Origin: Sporosarcina ureae DSM 2281
GTDB lineage: Bacteria; Bacillota; Bacilli; Bacillales_A; Planococcaceae
Direction of reading: 5' to 3'
Assembly: GCF_000425545.1 (NCBI RefSeq)
Contig: NZ_AUDQ01000012.1
Coordinates: 54,074 to 118,073, forward strand
DNA: 64,000 nt
A program made the translations under genes and the position numbers. Of this stretch, positions 25,489 to 34,707 are shown in pieces. Position 1 is the first letter of the stretch. Each line of letters starts with the position of its first letter. Under the pieces are notes generated by a model that saw only the letters and a program-made list of their open reading frames with translations, did not search any database and was not told the origin of the DNA.

Positions 25489-25556
25489 AAACCAGGCTGG
25501 CTCTATAAGCGAGCGGTTGGTTGACGGCTTGTGCTGAACAGGTGCCATCCTGGTTT
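25489..25556. repeat. Structured repeat, copy B
   Basis: Closed by AAACCAGG (25489-25496) / CCTGGTTT (25549-25556), then TGGC/GCCA after one mismatch. Copy A has A-T where B has G-C at stem position 6, and C-G where B has T-A at position 8. The 50-bp spacer between the copies is unrelated sequence. It lies 44 bases from the anti-sigma stop. Confidence 0.7.
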
Positions 25557-25599
25557 GTGTGATAGTTTTGGCATCACCTCCTTTACAGCATATACTCCA

Positions 25600-26676
25600 T
25601 TATTTTTCCACTATCCATTGTCCAGAGCTTGTATCCCTTCCCATAGTGAACACTTGCTCCACGACACCTTCACGTCCATATTGATAACGTATTTCCACTT
25701 TGTCATCAGCAATCGGAATAGCCTTACGATAAGCTGCTTCAAGGAATAGCTCTCCAATTCGGCTCGATTGTGCGAATACCGAAGACTCAGGTAGTTTCTC
25801 CAATCCCGTAAGCTGATCATATAAATATAGGTCAAAGTACTGTTCAGGTGTATAGTCGCTCTTGAGTTGATCTGTCAGATAATCTATATAGATCGATTCG
25901 GTTTTTTCTTCGGTTGCCACGCCAATCAGTTTGCCGTAAATCTTGTGTACAGGCGTAACAGTCGCCCCTTGTACAGTATCTTTTGCCGGGAAATGGTTCA
26001 ATAATAAATATTCCCGAGCGTTCAACAGCTGATCATATCCTCCAGCAATTGTGACGTTTTGTTCCTTATACTGATCCATCAATTCGGATGATAACTGGTT
26101 ACCGTTGACATTCAACTTGCCATCTTTCAATACCACACGATCTCCAGGGACTGCAACGACTTCATAATAGACACCTGTATACGTCGGTAAGTGACTATTC
26201 GTATTCGTAAATGTCCGTACGATGTCGCCTGGTTTATAAACGGAGGCATCGTACAGATCCGCCTTACGTTCTATAACTGGGTGATACGTATCTGGGCTCC
26301 ACTGGAGTGAAAAGGATTCATCATCTACGTACAATAGACCGTCCACTTTCTTCACTACAGGTAATGAAGAAAATTCTTCGTAATCAACAGTAGATAACTG
26401 ATCTTTCTTTTGTAAGGCAGAAATTAAAGCCATATCGTCAAGTGGATCATAAGGCGTACCCGGACCTTTGTCAGAAGATAGCTGATTGTCTGAAACTACA
26501 TTAAACACTAGCAACAAGGTGACTACCGGCAGTGCCGCCGTGACTAGCAACGCTTGCCAAGAAAACTGTCGCCTTCGCGAAGGTTGAAGGTTTTCATGTA
26601 CCCGCTGTTTGATTCGGCGCTCCTGTTCCGTTGTATCTCCCATCATCTGGTCCAGTTTTCGTTTAAAATCATTCAT
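25600..26676 (-). CDS. Probable anti-sigma factor with an S26/LexA-like extracytoplasmic domain
   Basis: 358 residues. Cytoplasmic N-part (about 1-37), one membrane segment (LLVTAALPVVTLLLVFNVV, 42-60), then an external domain. That domain resembles signal peptidase I near YKPGDIVRTF and YYEVVAVPGDRVVLKDGKLN followed by VNGNQL, but the family's catalytic Lys before VVxxPGD is Glu here and no SMxPT serine motif is seen, so it is probably a binding domain. It overlaps the ECF sigma gene by eight bases and would hold that sigma factor at the membrane. Confidence 0.72.
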   Translation of the reverse strand: MNDFKRKLDQMMGDTTEQERRIKQRVHENLQPSRRRQFSWQALLVTAALPVVTLLLVFNVVSDNQLSSDKGPGTPYDPLDDMALISALQKKDQLSTVDYEEFSSLPVVKKVDGLLYVDDESFSLQWSPDTYHPVIERKADLYDASVYKPGDIVRTFTNTNSHLPTYTGVYYEVVAVPGDRVVLKDGKLNVNGNQLSSELMDQYKEQNVTIAGGYDQLLNAREYLLLNHFPAKDTVQGATVTPVHKIYGKLIGVATEEKTESIYIDYLTDQLKSDYTPEQYFDLYLYDQLTGLEKLPESSVFAQSSRIGELFLEAAYRKAIPIADDKVEIRYQYGREGVVEQVFTMGRDTSSGQWIVEK

Positions 26677-27169
26677 AGGTTTCTACCTCCTCTTCCGCAA
26701 AAAATCCTTTGAGTTGCAACTTCGCTCTTCGTAATCTCGTCTTGACAGTATTTTCATTGAGCTCAAGAAATTCTGCGATTTCTGCGACCGATTGCTCGTC
26801 ATAATAATATAAAAGTAATGGCTCACGGTATTTCAATGGCAGCTGGAATAAATGCTTTTCAAGTGAAGCAAGTTGCTCTTGTTCCAACAATTGTTGCTCT
26901 GAGCTTTTGGTCGATACAAAAATCGTTTCGAACACTACGTCTTTTTTGTGCTTCCAGGAGCGTAAATAATCTTTTGCACGATTAGCGGTCATTTTGGTTA
27001 AATACGTTTTAATAGAAGCTTCATTACGGAATTGGTCACTTTTCTGGAAATACGTAACGAAGACTTCTTGCACGACGTCTTCCGCGGTCGACCAATTTTT
27101 CACGTATAAATAAGCGATTCGTACTAAATAACGCGAATGCTCATTCATGATTTGATCCATTTCATTCAT
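26669..27169 (-). CDS. ECF-type RNA polymerase sigma factor
   Basis: 166 residues. Region 2 with YLYVKNWSTAEDVVQEVFVTYF and RNEASIKTYLTKMTANRAKDYL, region 4 with LPLKYREPLLLYYYDEQSVAEI and ENTVKTRLRRAKLQLK as the -35-binding helix. First gene of a pair with its membrane anti-sigma factor. The deacetylase 20 bases upstream, in the same direction, may be a regulon member. The promoter recognised is unknown. Confidence 0.92.
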   Translation of the reverse strand: MNEMDQIMNEHSRYLVRIAYLYVKNWSTAEDVVQEVFVTYFQKSDQFRNEASIKTYLTKMTANRAKDYLRSWKHKKDVVFETIFVSTKSSEQQLLEQEQLASLEKHLFQLPLKYREPLLLYYYDEQSVAEIAEFLELNENTVKTRLRRAKLQLKGFFAEEEVETYE

Positions 27170-27188
27170 TTGGGCTAATCACTCTCTT

Positions 27189-28478
27189 CTATGGCCATCT
27201 CATGTCTCCGTCAACATACGTTGCAAAATCCTTAAATGACCTTTTTTCTGTCATGCCAAAGCGGTTCACTTCATAATTAGACAATTCCATATTGGCATAA
27301 CCTTCGACTGTTGTATAGCCGATCAGTAATCCTACTTCTTTAGCCGCCGCAATGAACTGTTCATTATATTGTCCATACGGGTAGGCAATAGAAACAGCTG
27401 AAGGTACGTGTTGTAAATTTGTCTGCAAGTCTTCGATAATTTCTTCTTCCGTATGTTCGAATACTAAACCTGCTCCGCTTTCTACACCTAGTTCATGCAG
27501 TGCACATGTATGGGCTTCGAACTGAAATACATCTTTCATTTCGTTTAAGTCTTCCACATTCAAATACTTCAGTAGTCCTCCACCATCAAATGCCGGACCG
27601 TCTTTTTCTCTATCGATACGGGCAGAAATAATATGTTGTGGCGATGTAAAGCCGTATTGTTTCAAGACGGGATAGGCATATTCTTTGGATGACAATAAAC
27701 CATCATCGAATGTAATAACCAATGCTTTCTCCGGCACAATGAGTCGGCCCTCCAAGTAATCATACAACTGTTGTGAGGTCAATGTCGTAAATTGCTCATC
27801 TGCCAAATACGCCATCTGTTTTTCAAAGCTTTCGAGTGAAATCGTGCTCATCTCCGTCTTCATTTGTTTACGAGGTAATACTTGATGATAGAGCAGTACT
27901 GGGACTCCTTCATCCATCTTTACAGTCGACTTATGGATATACCCTGCCCGCTCACCCACTTTGATGAGATACCAGTCCTTTTCTTCCTGTATAACAGGGT
28001 AGCGATAGCCTTTTCTTAATTGGATCAAGACATCACTTTTACGGTTTGCTTCTGTATACACAGGTGTTTGTTGGGCAGTTTTCACAGCGCCCAGTCGTTC
28101 GTTATGTACAGGAACTTTCATCACGTTCTTTTCTACCTTTGCCTGACCTTTACGAATGAAAGCTGGCATCTTGCCTACTCGAATTTCGTAATATTCCTCA
28201 TCTTCTCCTATGAGCGCAACCGCTTGATTGGCTTGCAGTTCGCCGATTCGGATGAGATTCTCTTGCTTCATATAAATGGGTTGGTCGTTTGTTAGCGTCA
28301 ATACCTGTTCAAATTCTTTCTCTGTAATGAACGGTTTACTTTGTCTAGTTTCTGCAAAAGCTGTAGCTGATTGCTCATGGAACAATGGTACTTCATTTAA
28401 ATTCCACTTCGCTTCATTTCCCATTATAAATAACAGTAAGCTTGCAAGTACTAGCACACAGCTATATATTTTCTTCAT
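27189..28478 (-). CDS. Polysaccharide deacetylase family protein with SH3-like domains
   Basis: 429 residues, secreted or anchored by an N-terminal hydrophobic segment (CVLVLASLLLFIMG). Two SH3-type bacterial repeats (about 60-170, ending GYRYPVIQEEKDWYLIKVGE) precede a NodB domain: VPVLLYHQVLP, ALVITFDDGLLSS (metal Asp pair), FEAHTCALHEL, and AVSIAYPYGQYNEQF. Such enzymes de-N-acetylate peptidoglycan or other cell-wall glycans. It sits just upstream of the sigma/anti-sigma pair. Confidence 0.87.
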   Translation of the reverse strand: MKKIYSCVLVLASLLLFIMGNEAKWNLNEVPLFHEQSATAFAETRQSKPFITEKEFEQVLTLTNDQPIYMKQENLIRIGELQANQAVALIGEDEEYYEIRVGKMPAFIRKGQAKVEKNVMKVPVHNERLGAVKTAQQTPVYTEANRKSDVLIQLRKGYRYPVIQEEKDWYLIKVGERAGYIHKSTVKMDEGVPVLLYHQVLPRKQMKTEMSTISLESFEKQMAYLADEQFTTLTSQQLYDYLEGRLIVPEKALVITFDDGLLSSKEYAYPVLKQYGFTSPQHIISARIDREKDGPAFDGGGLLKYLNVEDLNEMKDVFQFEAHTCALHELGVESGAGLVFEHTEEEIIEDLQTNLQHVPSAVSIAYPYGQYNEQFIAAAKEVGLLIGYTTVEGYANMELSNYEVNRFGMTEKRSFKDFATYVDGDMRWP

Positions 28479-28621
28479 GTGAATCCCCCTATTGTCATTT
28501 GCGCACCCTACAGACGGAGGATTCCGGAAAAAGTTTCAAAAGTTTTTTAAAAGTTTTTAGGAGATGATCGTTCTCAATCAAAACTCGATCAACTTTTCTT
28601 GAATTCCTTTACTTTTTTACA

Positions 28622-28663
28622 ATAAAAAGCACTCCTTCGCTCGTAGAAGAACGAAAGAATGCT
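28622..28663 (-). terminator. Terminator after the broken acyl-CoA ligase
   Basis: Minus strand AGCATTCTTTCGTTC, loop, GAGCGAAGGAGTGCTTTTTATT. Confidence 0.75.
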
Positions 28664-28673
28664 AACCACTTGA

Positions 28674-30322
28674 TTAATTCACTTTACGACCCGTTTTCCC
28701 TACCTTGTCCCAGTAATCGTCGCGTATTTGTACTTTCAAGATCTTTCCTGACGCTGTTTTTGGAAGTTCTTCCACAAACGTCACGCCTGTCACCGCTTTA
28801 AAATGCGCTAGATTCGACCTCGTGAAGTCCATAATATCTTGCTCAGTCGCTACTGCACCGCTCCGCAATACGATATACGCATGCGGTGTTTCTCCCCACT
28901 TCTCATGCGGCACGGCAATGACCGCAGCGTCTAGAACAGCAGGATGGTCATAAAGCACACCTTCGATTTCAATAGAAGAAATGTTTTCACCGCCACTGAT
29001 GACGATGTCTTTCTTGCGGTCGACGATATTGACGTAGCCGTGCTCATCAATCGTCCCCATATCCCCCGTCATCATATAACCATCACGCAACACTTCGTCA
29101 GTCGCCTCTTTATTTTTCCAGTAGCCTTTCATGACACCATGACTACGGACTGTGATTTCACCTGTCTGCTGACCATTCTTGGCTACTTCTTCTCCATAGT
29201 CGTCAACTAAACGGACATCTACACCAATCATCGAATAGCCTGCTTTGGCTCTTAACTGAAGCTGCTCTTCATCTGTTAAATGTTGGACAGTTGAGCGAAT
29301 CGTTGAGAACAAACTTAATGGTGAACTGTTAAATGTTGGACAGTTGAGCGAATCGTTGAGAACAAACTTAATGGTGAAGTTTCCGTCATGCCGTATACTT
29401 GAATAAACTCCCAACCAAGTTCTTTTTCGACCCGTGAAATGAATGACGGTGGCGGAGCGGAGCCTGCAACAATTACTCGAATCTTATGATTGAACGTCGG
29501 CTTATGCTCTTCGCAATACTGAAAAATCAAATTCAATACAGCCGGTGCCATATGCAAGATCGTGACTTTATACTTCTGAATCGCTTCGATAATAGTCTGC
29601 GGTGACGTTTTGCGTAAGCAAACTTGAGAAGCTCCGTTCGCCGTATAATAAAATGGTGATCCCCATCCGTTCACATGGAACATCGGAAGCACATGCAGCA
29701 GAACATCGTCATCGGTCACACGCAAATGATGCATGGCACTCATAGCATGCAAATAGTTGTTCCGGTGTGTTAGCATAACCCCTTTCGGATTACCTGTCGT
29801 GCCACTCGTATAAAGTAAACTGCACACATCATCTTCTTGCACATCTGCCCGGTCAAACGATTCCGTAGAGAATGATTCGAGCCACACGTCATAATCTACC
29901 GTTTCCTCGTCATCCTGCTTATGATGAACAATAATTTTCTCTACCGTATCGAGCGAGTGCTCAATCGGTTTGATAAGATGATATAAATCCTGATCAACAA
30001 ATAATAACTTCGACTCGCTATGATTTAAAATGAATACATAATCCTCAGGCTTCAATCGTGTATTTAACGGCACCATGACGCCACCTACTTGATAGAGTCC
30101 ATAAAATCCTTCAAGCATTTCAATAGAGTTTCCACATAAATACGCTACATGATTTCCTTTTTCAATACCCAAGTCACATAACCCGCGTGACAACTGATTC
30201 ACTCGACCGTTTAACTGCTCGTATGTAAAAGAACGACCTTCTTCTCCAAAAATCGCTTCCTTACCCCCATACAACGTAACAGCACGATCTAGAAATTGCG
30301 TCAAAACTAATGGAACATTCAT
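28674..30322 (-). pseudogene. Long-chain fatty acid-CoA ligase (AMP-binding), frameshifted by a 53-bp duplication
   Basis: The 5' part encodes an ANL-family ligase from MNVPLVLTQFLDRAV to VYGMTETSPL, with P-loop LLYTSGTTGNPKGVML; the 3' part continues with GYWKNKEATDEVLRDGYMMTGD, DRKKDIVISGGENISS and the catalytic Lys in LPKTASGKILK. A tandem copy of 53 bases (29273-29378) throws the frame and ends the first piece at VQHLTVHH. Removing one copy restores 531 continuous residues, the normal length. Start ATG 30322 follows GGAGGTATGCAG. The second piece has no credible start of its own. Confidence 0.9.
29273..29378 (-). repeat. 53-bp perfect tandem duplication inside the ligase gene
   Basis: Copy 1 is 29273-29325 and copy 2 is 29326-29378; they are identical. 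The insertion is 53 bases, two more than a multiple of three, hence the frameshift. It falls between the TETSPLS motif and the C-terminal half. Confidence 0.95.
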
Positions 30323-30465
30323 CTGCATACCTCCTCATTCTGTTCTATTACAATTGTATAGTAAACGCTTCCACTTTACTATATTTTCTAATATTTTAGT
30401 AGAAACATTCTTCTACCGGTATTTTCATCTATATAATCTGTAGGATGCTACAAGTTAATCCTACA

Positions 30466-30512
30466 AAACAGGCATTCATTTACTCTCTATCAGAGTAAAG
30501 AATGCCTGTTTA
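30466..30512 (-). terminator. Terminator after SCO copy 2
   Basis: AAACAGGCATTC...AGAGTAAAGAATGCCTGTTT, nearly perfect 20-bp stem, 20 bases past the stop. Confidence 0.85.
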
Positions 30513-30530
30513 ATTGCATAAACAAAAACT

Positions 30531-31109
30531 CTACTTCCCTAAAACTTTCTTCACATCCGCCACCAGCAAATTATTGTCTGTATCGCTCATACCGTTATAC
30601 TGCTTGACGATCTCTCCGTCAGGATTAATTAAATAAAAGAAAAAGCTATGCGATCGCTGGTCAAGTGCTCCCTTTTCCAGAAAAGCGTTAAACGTATGAA
30701 TCGATAGATCTTGAATTTCTTCAAAATCATAACCCGTTAAAAACGTCATCGTCTCTAGGTCAACACCATAGTCCTTTGCATATTCTCGTAAAACTTCTGG
30801 TGTATCATTTTCCGGATCAATGCTGAATGAAATAATACGAGGTGTTAAACCGTCATTTTTTAATTCTTCCTGAATACCTACCATATTAGCCGTCGTTCTC
30901 GGACAAACGGTCGTACAGTGCGTATAAGAGAAATAGGCAATCCACCAATCGCCTGTCAAATCATCCAAGCCCAGTGTATTCTCGTCTTGTGTAGTGTAGT
31001 CGAAATCTGGTATCTTCTCTGACATATTCGTTTCGATTGTATTATTACAGGCACTCAGAAAAAGAGCGGCTGCCAAAAGTATGAGGACGGATCGTATAGT
31101 CATAGGCAT
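30531..31109 (-). CDS. SCO1/SenC family copper-binding lipoprotein, copy 2
   Basis: 192 residues. Lipobox FLSACNNT; CxxxC motif in THCTTVCPRT and distal His in DQRSHSFFFYL. Close paralogue of the protein at 20135-20707: the stretches between the motifs are largely the same. It follows GMC copy 2 by 66 bases in the same direction, so it is probably the third gene of an operon small subunit-GMC-SCO. Start is ATG 31109, or ATG 31103 with better spacing from GAGG. Confidence 0.88.
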   Translation of the reverse strand: MPMTIRSVLILLAAALFLSACNNTIETNMSEKIPDFDYTTQDENTLGLDDLTGDWWIAYFSYTHCTTVCPRTTANMVGIQEELKNDGLTPRIISFSIDPENDTPEVLREYAKDYGVDLETMTFLTGYDFEEIQDLSIHTFNAFLEKGALDQRSHSFFFYLINPDGEIVKQYNGMSDTDNNLLVADVKKVLGK

Positions 31110-31175
31110 CTTTCCTCGCTTTAATATGTATGAAAGAAAGGAGAGAGGTTGTGATCCCTCTCTCCTCTTGTCAAA

Positions 31176-32936
31176 TTATACTTTTGCTGTTTCCTCTTTT
31201 TTAACCAACTGGCCTCCGCCGTTCTCTAAGAACTTAATCATACCTTCTGCGGCACGATACGCTAGAGCGCCAACTGTTGCTGTAGGATTGGAGCTACCCA
31301 TAAGTGGGAATGAAGAAGCCCCCACTACGAATAAATTATCCATATCCCATACTTGTGAGTAGTTATTTACAGCAGATGTCTCAGGATTGTCTCCCATCAC
31401 TACACCGCCACCTGTATGGTCAGATAATGACGTCTTATCAAATTCCGTTTCCTCTGTAATTTCAGGAATATTGATATGATCTGCACCCATTTGCTCCAGT
31501 AACTCTTTTCCTCTTTGGTGAGCATATCTGACAATGTTGCGGTCTTGATCATGGAACTTGCTCGTGACACGCAGTAATGGATCGCCGAATATATCCGTAT
31601 ACGTCGGATCCAAGTCCATATAGTTTTCGCGCCAAGCGAGGGCACCGTTTTGTTGCTGAACGTCTATTCGACGGTTCGCATAGAAAATAGACTTATCCTT
31701 GAACTCTTTCCCCCAAGATGGAACACCTGCCGGGACATGGTTATTCGTAATCGGTCGGTCTCCTCTTTGAGACGTACGCAAACAGAAACCATGCAAGAAA
31801 TCGAGTTTCGTATGATCGAGTTGCTCCACGTTGAAATCATCCATCGTCACGCCAAGTGCGCCGGTACCTGCATAGCGATTGAATTTCTTCTCATCGAAGA
31901 ATCCACGTACACGCGTATGCGTCAAGTTCCGTTGGTGAGCAGTCAAATGGCTACCAATCACGCCTGTTCCATCTTTCGGATTATACGGCTTGCCAATTTC
32001 AGATAACAGCATAAGACGAGTATTCGTAAATGTAAATCCGGCAACAACGACTATATCTGCCGGTTGAATGAACTCTTCTCCAGTTTCCGTATCTACATAT
32101 TTAATACCTACCGCTTTTCCGTTTTCATGGATAATCCGAACCGCATAGGAATTATTACGTAATTCATAATTACCGCTTTTATGTGCTGTAGCTAAAACCG
32201 TAGCAATTGGATCCGCTTTCGCCCCAAAGTCACAGCCAAACGCTTCACAAAACGCACAGTACACACATCCGTTGATCGTCTCTCCGTCCGGATTCGTATA
32301 CGTCTCGGATATGTTAGCAGAAGCTATACGGTACGGATGATAGCCTAGTTCTTTTGCCGCTTTCGTAAAGGTACGAATGATATCCGTTTCTTTCATTGGG
32401 GGTGTCGGGTAATCATCCGAACGCTGACCAGGTCGCAATGGATCCGGTTCACCAGAAATACCAGCTGTTTTTTCAAACTGGTCGTAATACTTCTCTAGTT
32501 CATCATATGTAATACCCCAGTCTTGGAGTTGCATATCTTTTGGAATGATTTTTTCTCCATACTTTTCTACCGTCTTCGTATGCATTTCGAAATCCGTTGG
32601 CAGCCAACGATATACCATGCCGTTCCAGTGAACACCTGAACCACCAGTAGCTGTACCATTAATCGCATTCGTATCGTTACTTCGGTTAGGAGTCGCTGTC
32701 TCATCGAGCGTATTACGGATTGTCAACGTTTCTTTGTTCAACTCTTGGAACATGAGTTTCCGCACATCGTAGCGAAGTTCATCTTTTGCACCGACAAAAT
32801 CTTCTCGCTTCTGCGCTTTCCCTCTTTCTAATCCAACTACCTTATATCCTTTTTTCGTTAATTCAGCTGCCGCAATTCCGCCTGCCCAGCCTGAACCTAC
32901 GACGACTGCATCTACTTTATCTAATGTTTTTACCAT
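31176..32936 (-). CDS. GMC family flavoprotein dehydrogenase (large subunit), copy 2
   Basis: 586 residues, same architecture as the copy at 21885-23639: FAD motif VVVGSGWAGGIAAAELTKKG, four-Cys cluster CVYCAFCEAFGC, catalytic His in DHTGGGVVMG and Asn in SNPTATVGA. The segment before that Asn reads SSFPLMGS where copy 1 has SSFPHTGN. No signal peptide; it follows the TAT-bearing small subunit by 23 bases. Probably a quinone- or cytochrome-linked dehydrogenase on the outer face of the membrane. Substrate unknown. Confidence 0.9.
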   Translation of the reverse strand: MVKTLDKVDAVVVGSGWAGGIAAAELTKKGYKVVGLERGKAQKREDFVGAKDELRYDVRKLMFQELNKETLTIRNTLDETATPNRSNDTNAINGTATGGSGVHWNGMVYRWLPTDFEMHTKTVEKYGEKIIPKDMQLQDWGITYDELEKYYDQFEKTAGISGEPDPLRPGQRSDDYPTPPMKETDIIRTFTKAAKELGYHPYRIASANISETYTNPDGETINGCVYCAFCEAFGCDFGAKADPIATVLATAHKSGNYELRNNSYAVRIIHENGKAVGIKYVDTETGEEFIQPADIVVVAGFTFTNTRLMLLSEIGKPYNPKDGTGVIGSHLTAHQRNLTHTRVRGFFDEKKFNRYAGTGALGVTMDDFNVEQLDHTKLDFLHGFCLRTSQRGDRPITNNHVPAGVPSWGKEFKDKSIFYANRRIDVQQQNGALAWRENYMDLDPTYTDIFGDPLLRVTSKFHDQDRNIVRYAHQRGKELLEQMGADHINIPEITEETEFDKTSLSDHTGGGVVMGDNPETSAVNNYSQVWDMDNLFVVGASSFPLMGSSNPTATVGALAYRAAEGMIKFLENGGGQLVKKEETAKV

Positions 32937-32959
32937 TCTGTTCTCCCCTTTCCTATAAA

Positions 32960-33739
32960 TTATTTAGGTTGATAGTCTGTCAGGCTCACTTGATCCATTT
33001 TCACGAACTGATCTTCTTCTATCATATGGGCATATGATGCGATAGCACCTGGATATTCTTTCATTTTCCAGCCTTTCATATCTCGATTGCCTCCATATAA
33101 CGGATCACAATACGCACCTTCAAGTGTAGTAGAACGCAATAAATTAAAGAATCCTTTCGAACTAATGCCTTTGACTTCCACTTTGTCATCTGCAAAGTCC
33201 GTCATGATTTCTAATTGCTGATCTTCCGTCGCTTTAACGAAATTCGTATCAAATCGTTTTTGACTCTCGGCATCCATAGTACGTAACCCATTAATGAAAA
33301 TCTGCCCGCGATCAAGACTAGAGTCAGAGGCTGCTGCTTTAGAACCTATAAAAGGACCTTGTCTGTAATCGCCTACATTGGATCCATAAGGACCTGCCAA
33401 CTGTTTATCGATATAATAAGGAACGCCTAATTCAATCGCTCCTGGACCGTTATCATCCTCAGGGAAGATTCGCTCCACTGCCTGCTCTAAAATAGCAAAA
33501 TCGGCAATACGCGTGAAGTACATACGCGCTTCTTCATATCGCTTTTCTTTACCGCTTCCTTTATCCGCAGCGGTATTCGAGTTACTATCATTTTTAGATC
33601 GACTGCTAAACAGACCACCTAGTAACGCACCACCGGCTACACCTCCGACAGCAATTCCTGTGTTTTTGACGAAACTGCGGCGTCCCGGATCCGTTACTTC
33701 ATTTGTATTCTTCGGGTTGTTCGAATTATTATCAGCCAT
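32960..33739 (-). CDS. Gluconate 2-dehydrogenase subunit 3 family protein (TAT signal), copy 2, intact
   Basis: 259 residues. Twin-arginine signal GRRSFVKNTGIAVGGVAGGA followed by a low-complexity linker (SRSKNDSNSNTAADKGSGK) and the subunit-3 domain with FPEDDNGPGAIELGVPYYID and TLEGAYCDPLYGGNRDM, which keeps the C-terminal part missing from copy 1. Its known-family role is to fold with the GMC subunit and carry it across the membrane. Start ATG 33739 follows AAAAAGGAGGACAAGCTA. Confidence 0.9.
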   Translation of the reverse strand: MADNNSNNPKNTNEVTDPGRRSFVKNTGIAVGGVAGGALLGGLFSSRSKNDSNSNTAADKGSGKEKRYEEARMYFTRIADFAILEQAVERIFPEDDNGPGAIELGVPYYIDKQLAGPYGSNVGDYRQGPFIGSKAAASDSSLDRGQIFINGLRTMDAESQKRFDTNFVKATEDQQLEIMTDFADDKVEVKGISSKGFFNLLRSTTLEGAYCDPLYGGNRDMKGWKMKEYPGAIASYAHMIEEDQFVKMDQVSLTDYQPK

Positions 33740-34097
33740 TAGCTTGTCCTCCTTTTTTATGTAAATAAGTCCACACTATACTAGCGATGCATACTGGAAT
33801 ATACTTGCAACCATTAGAATGGTATATGTGTATGCAATGAAGAGATCATTATGTATTTATTCGCAACGCTAGTAGATAAAAGAATATTCAACTCTCCAGT
33901 AAGTTGTAAGAAAAATACTTCATTAAGGAAATGTACTGTTCCATGCACAGTGTACGACCTTTGTCTGTATTTTTCAAACTATTAAACTTTACCCTGTTAT
34001 TAGAGAAAATAACACTATGATTAGGTCGAGTGTAATTATTTTTTAAAACGTAACATCTCTGCCCCTTGTTCTCATACACTATAATGAGGTGAAAAAT
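33740..34097. other. Divergent intergenic region
   Basis: 358 bp, AT-rich, between the small-subunit gene and cwlJ. Only the SigE-like motif near cwlJ stands out; a 63-codon minus-strand frame here lacks a ribosome site. Confidence 0.4.
34052..34080 (+). promoter_or_regulatory. Possible SigE promoter of cwlJ
   Basis: CATACACT (34073-34080) equals the SigE -10 consensus; AACATCT 14 bases upstream is a partial -35. The leader would be only about ten bases, which is tight for the GAGGTG ribosome site at 34086. Confidence 0.4.
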
Positions 34098-34538
34098 ATG
34101 GCGAGAGTAAAATACAGAGATTCAGATGTCTCATTAATGGCTAGAATGATGAGAGCCGAAGCCGAGGCTGAAGGTAATCAAGGAATGTTATATGTCGGAA
34201 ATGTCATCGTGAATCGTGCAGTAGCCGATTGCCTGGACTTCAATGATGTACGGTCCATATATGACGTGATTTTCCAAATACAAGGCAATAATTATTCATT
34301 CGAAGCGGTACAAAAAGGAAACTTATTCTATCAACGAGCGCGGGAATCTGAAAAAAGATTAGCTGAACGAACTCTCACTAACTGGCGACAACATCCTGCT
34401 CACTATGCACTATGGTACTTTAATCCATATGCCCCCTGCCCGCCTACTTGGTATGGTCAGCCATTTACCGGGCAATTTAAAAACCACTGTTTCTATGAAC
34501 CGCAACCCGGAACGTGCGATAGTGTGTATATGGGATAA
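34098..34538 (+). CDS. cwlJ: Cell wall hydrolase CwlJ (spore cortex-lytic)
   Basis: 146 residues of the SleB/Hydrolase_2 family. It follows CwlJ along its length: DVSLMARMMRAEAEAEGNQG with the catalytic Glu, NVIVNR, FYQRARESEKRLAERTL, ALWYFNPYAPCPPTWYGQPF, HCFYEP. CwlJ breaks cortex peptidoglycan during germination, notably with Ca-dipicolinate. No signal peptide, as usual for CwlJ. Its common partner gerQ is not adjacent. Start ATG 34098 follows GAGGTGAAAAAT; the in-frame GTG at 34089 lies in that ribosome site. Confidence 0.87.
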   Translation: MARVKYRDSDVSLMARMMRAEAEAEGNQGMLYVGNVIVNRAVADCLDFNDVRSIYDVIFQIQGNNYSFEAVQKGNLFYQRARESEKRLAERTLTNWRQHPAHYALWYFNPYAPCPPTWYGQPFTGQFKNHCFYEPQPGTCDSVYMG

Positions 34539-34618
34539 GACAGGTACCATTTACTAGTCTTAATTGAACATTCTGGTCGGGGATGATAAACTGGTGCTAT
34601 GAAAACAATCGAACGTAA

Positions 34619-34670
34619 TGAGTAACCACCTTCCACTTGGTCAGGGTAGAAGGTGGTTACTTTTTTATTA
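34619..34670 (+). terminator. Terminator after cwlJ
   Basis: AGTAACCACCTT...AAGGTGGTTACTTTTTT, strong stem with T-tract, 85 bases past the stop. Confidence 0.85.
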
Positions 34671-34707
34671 ATTATAATGAGTAACTTTCACACAGGAGGT
34701 ACTACTA

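Noticed and set aside
25374..25556. tRNA or T-box pair
   Set aside because: No acceptor stem with CCA, no anticodon arm, and no T-box AGGGTGGNACCGCG sequence.
31300..31340. Loss of the catalytic His in GMC copy 2 (SSFPLMG instead of SSFPHTG)
   Set aside because: The family's catalytic His is in the earlier DHxxGGxxMG segment, which both copies keep.
33888..34079. Minus-strand 63-codon frame upstream of cwlJ
   Set aside because: No ribosome site, biased composition, and it covers the likely cwlJ promoter.
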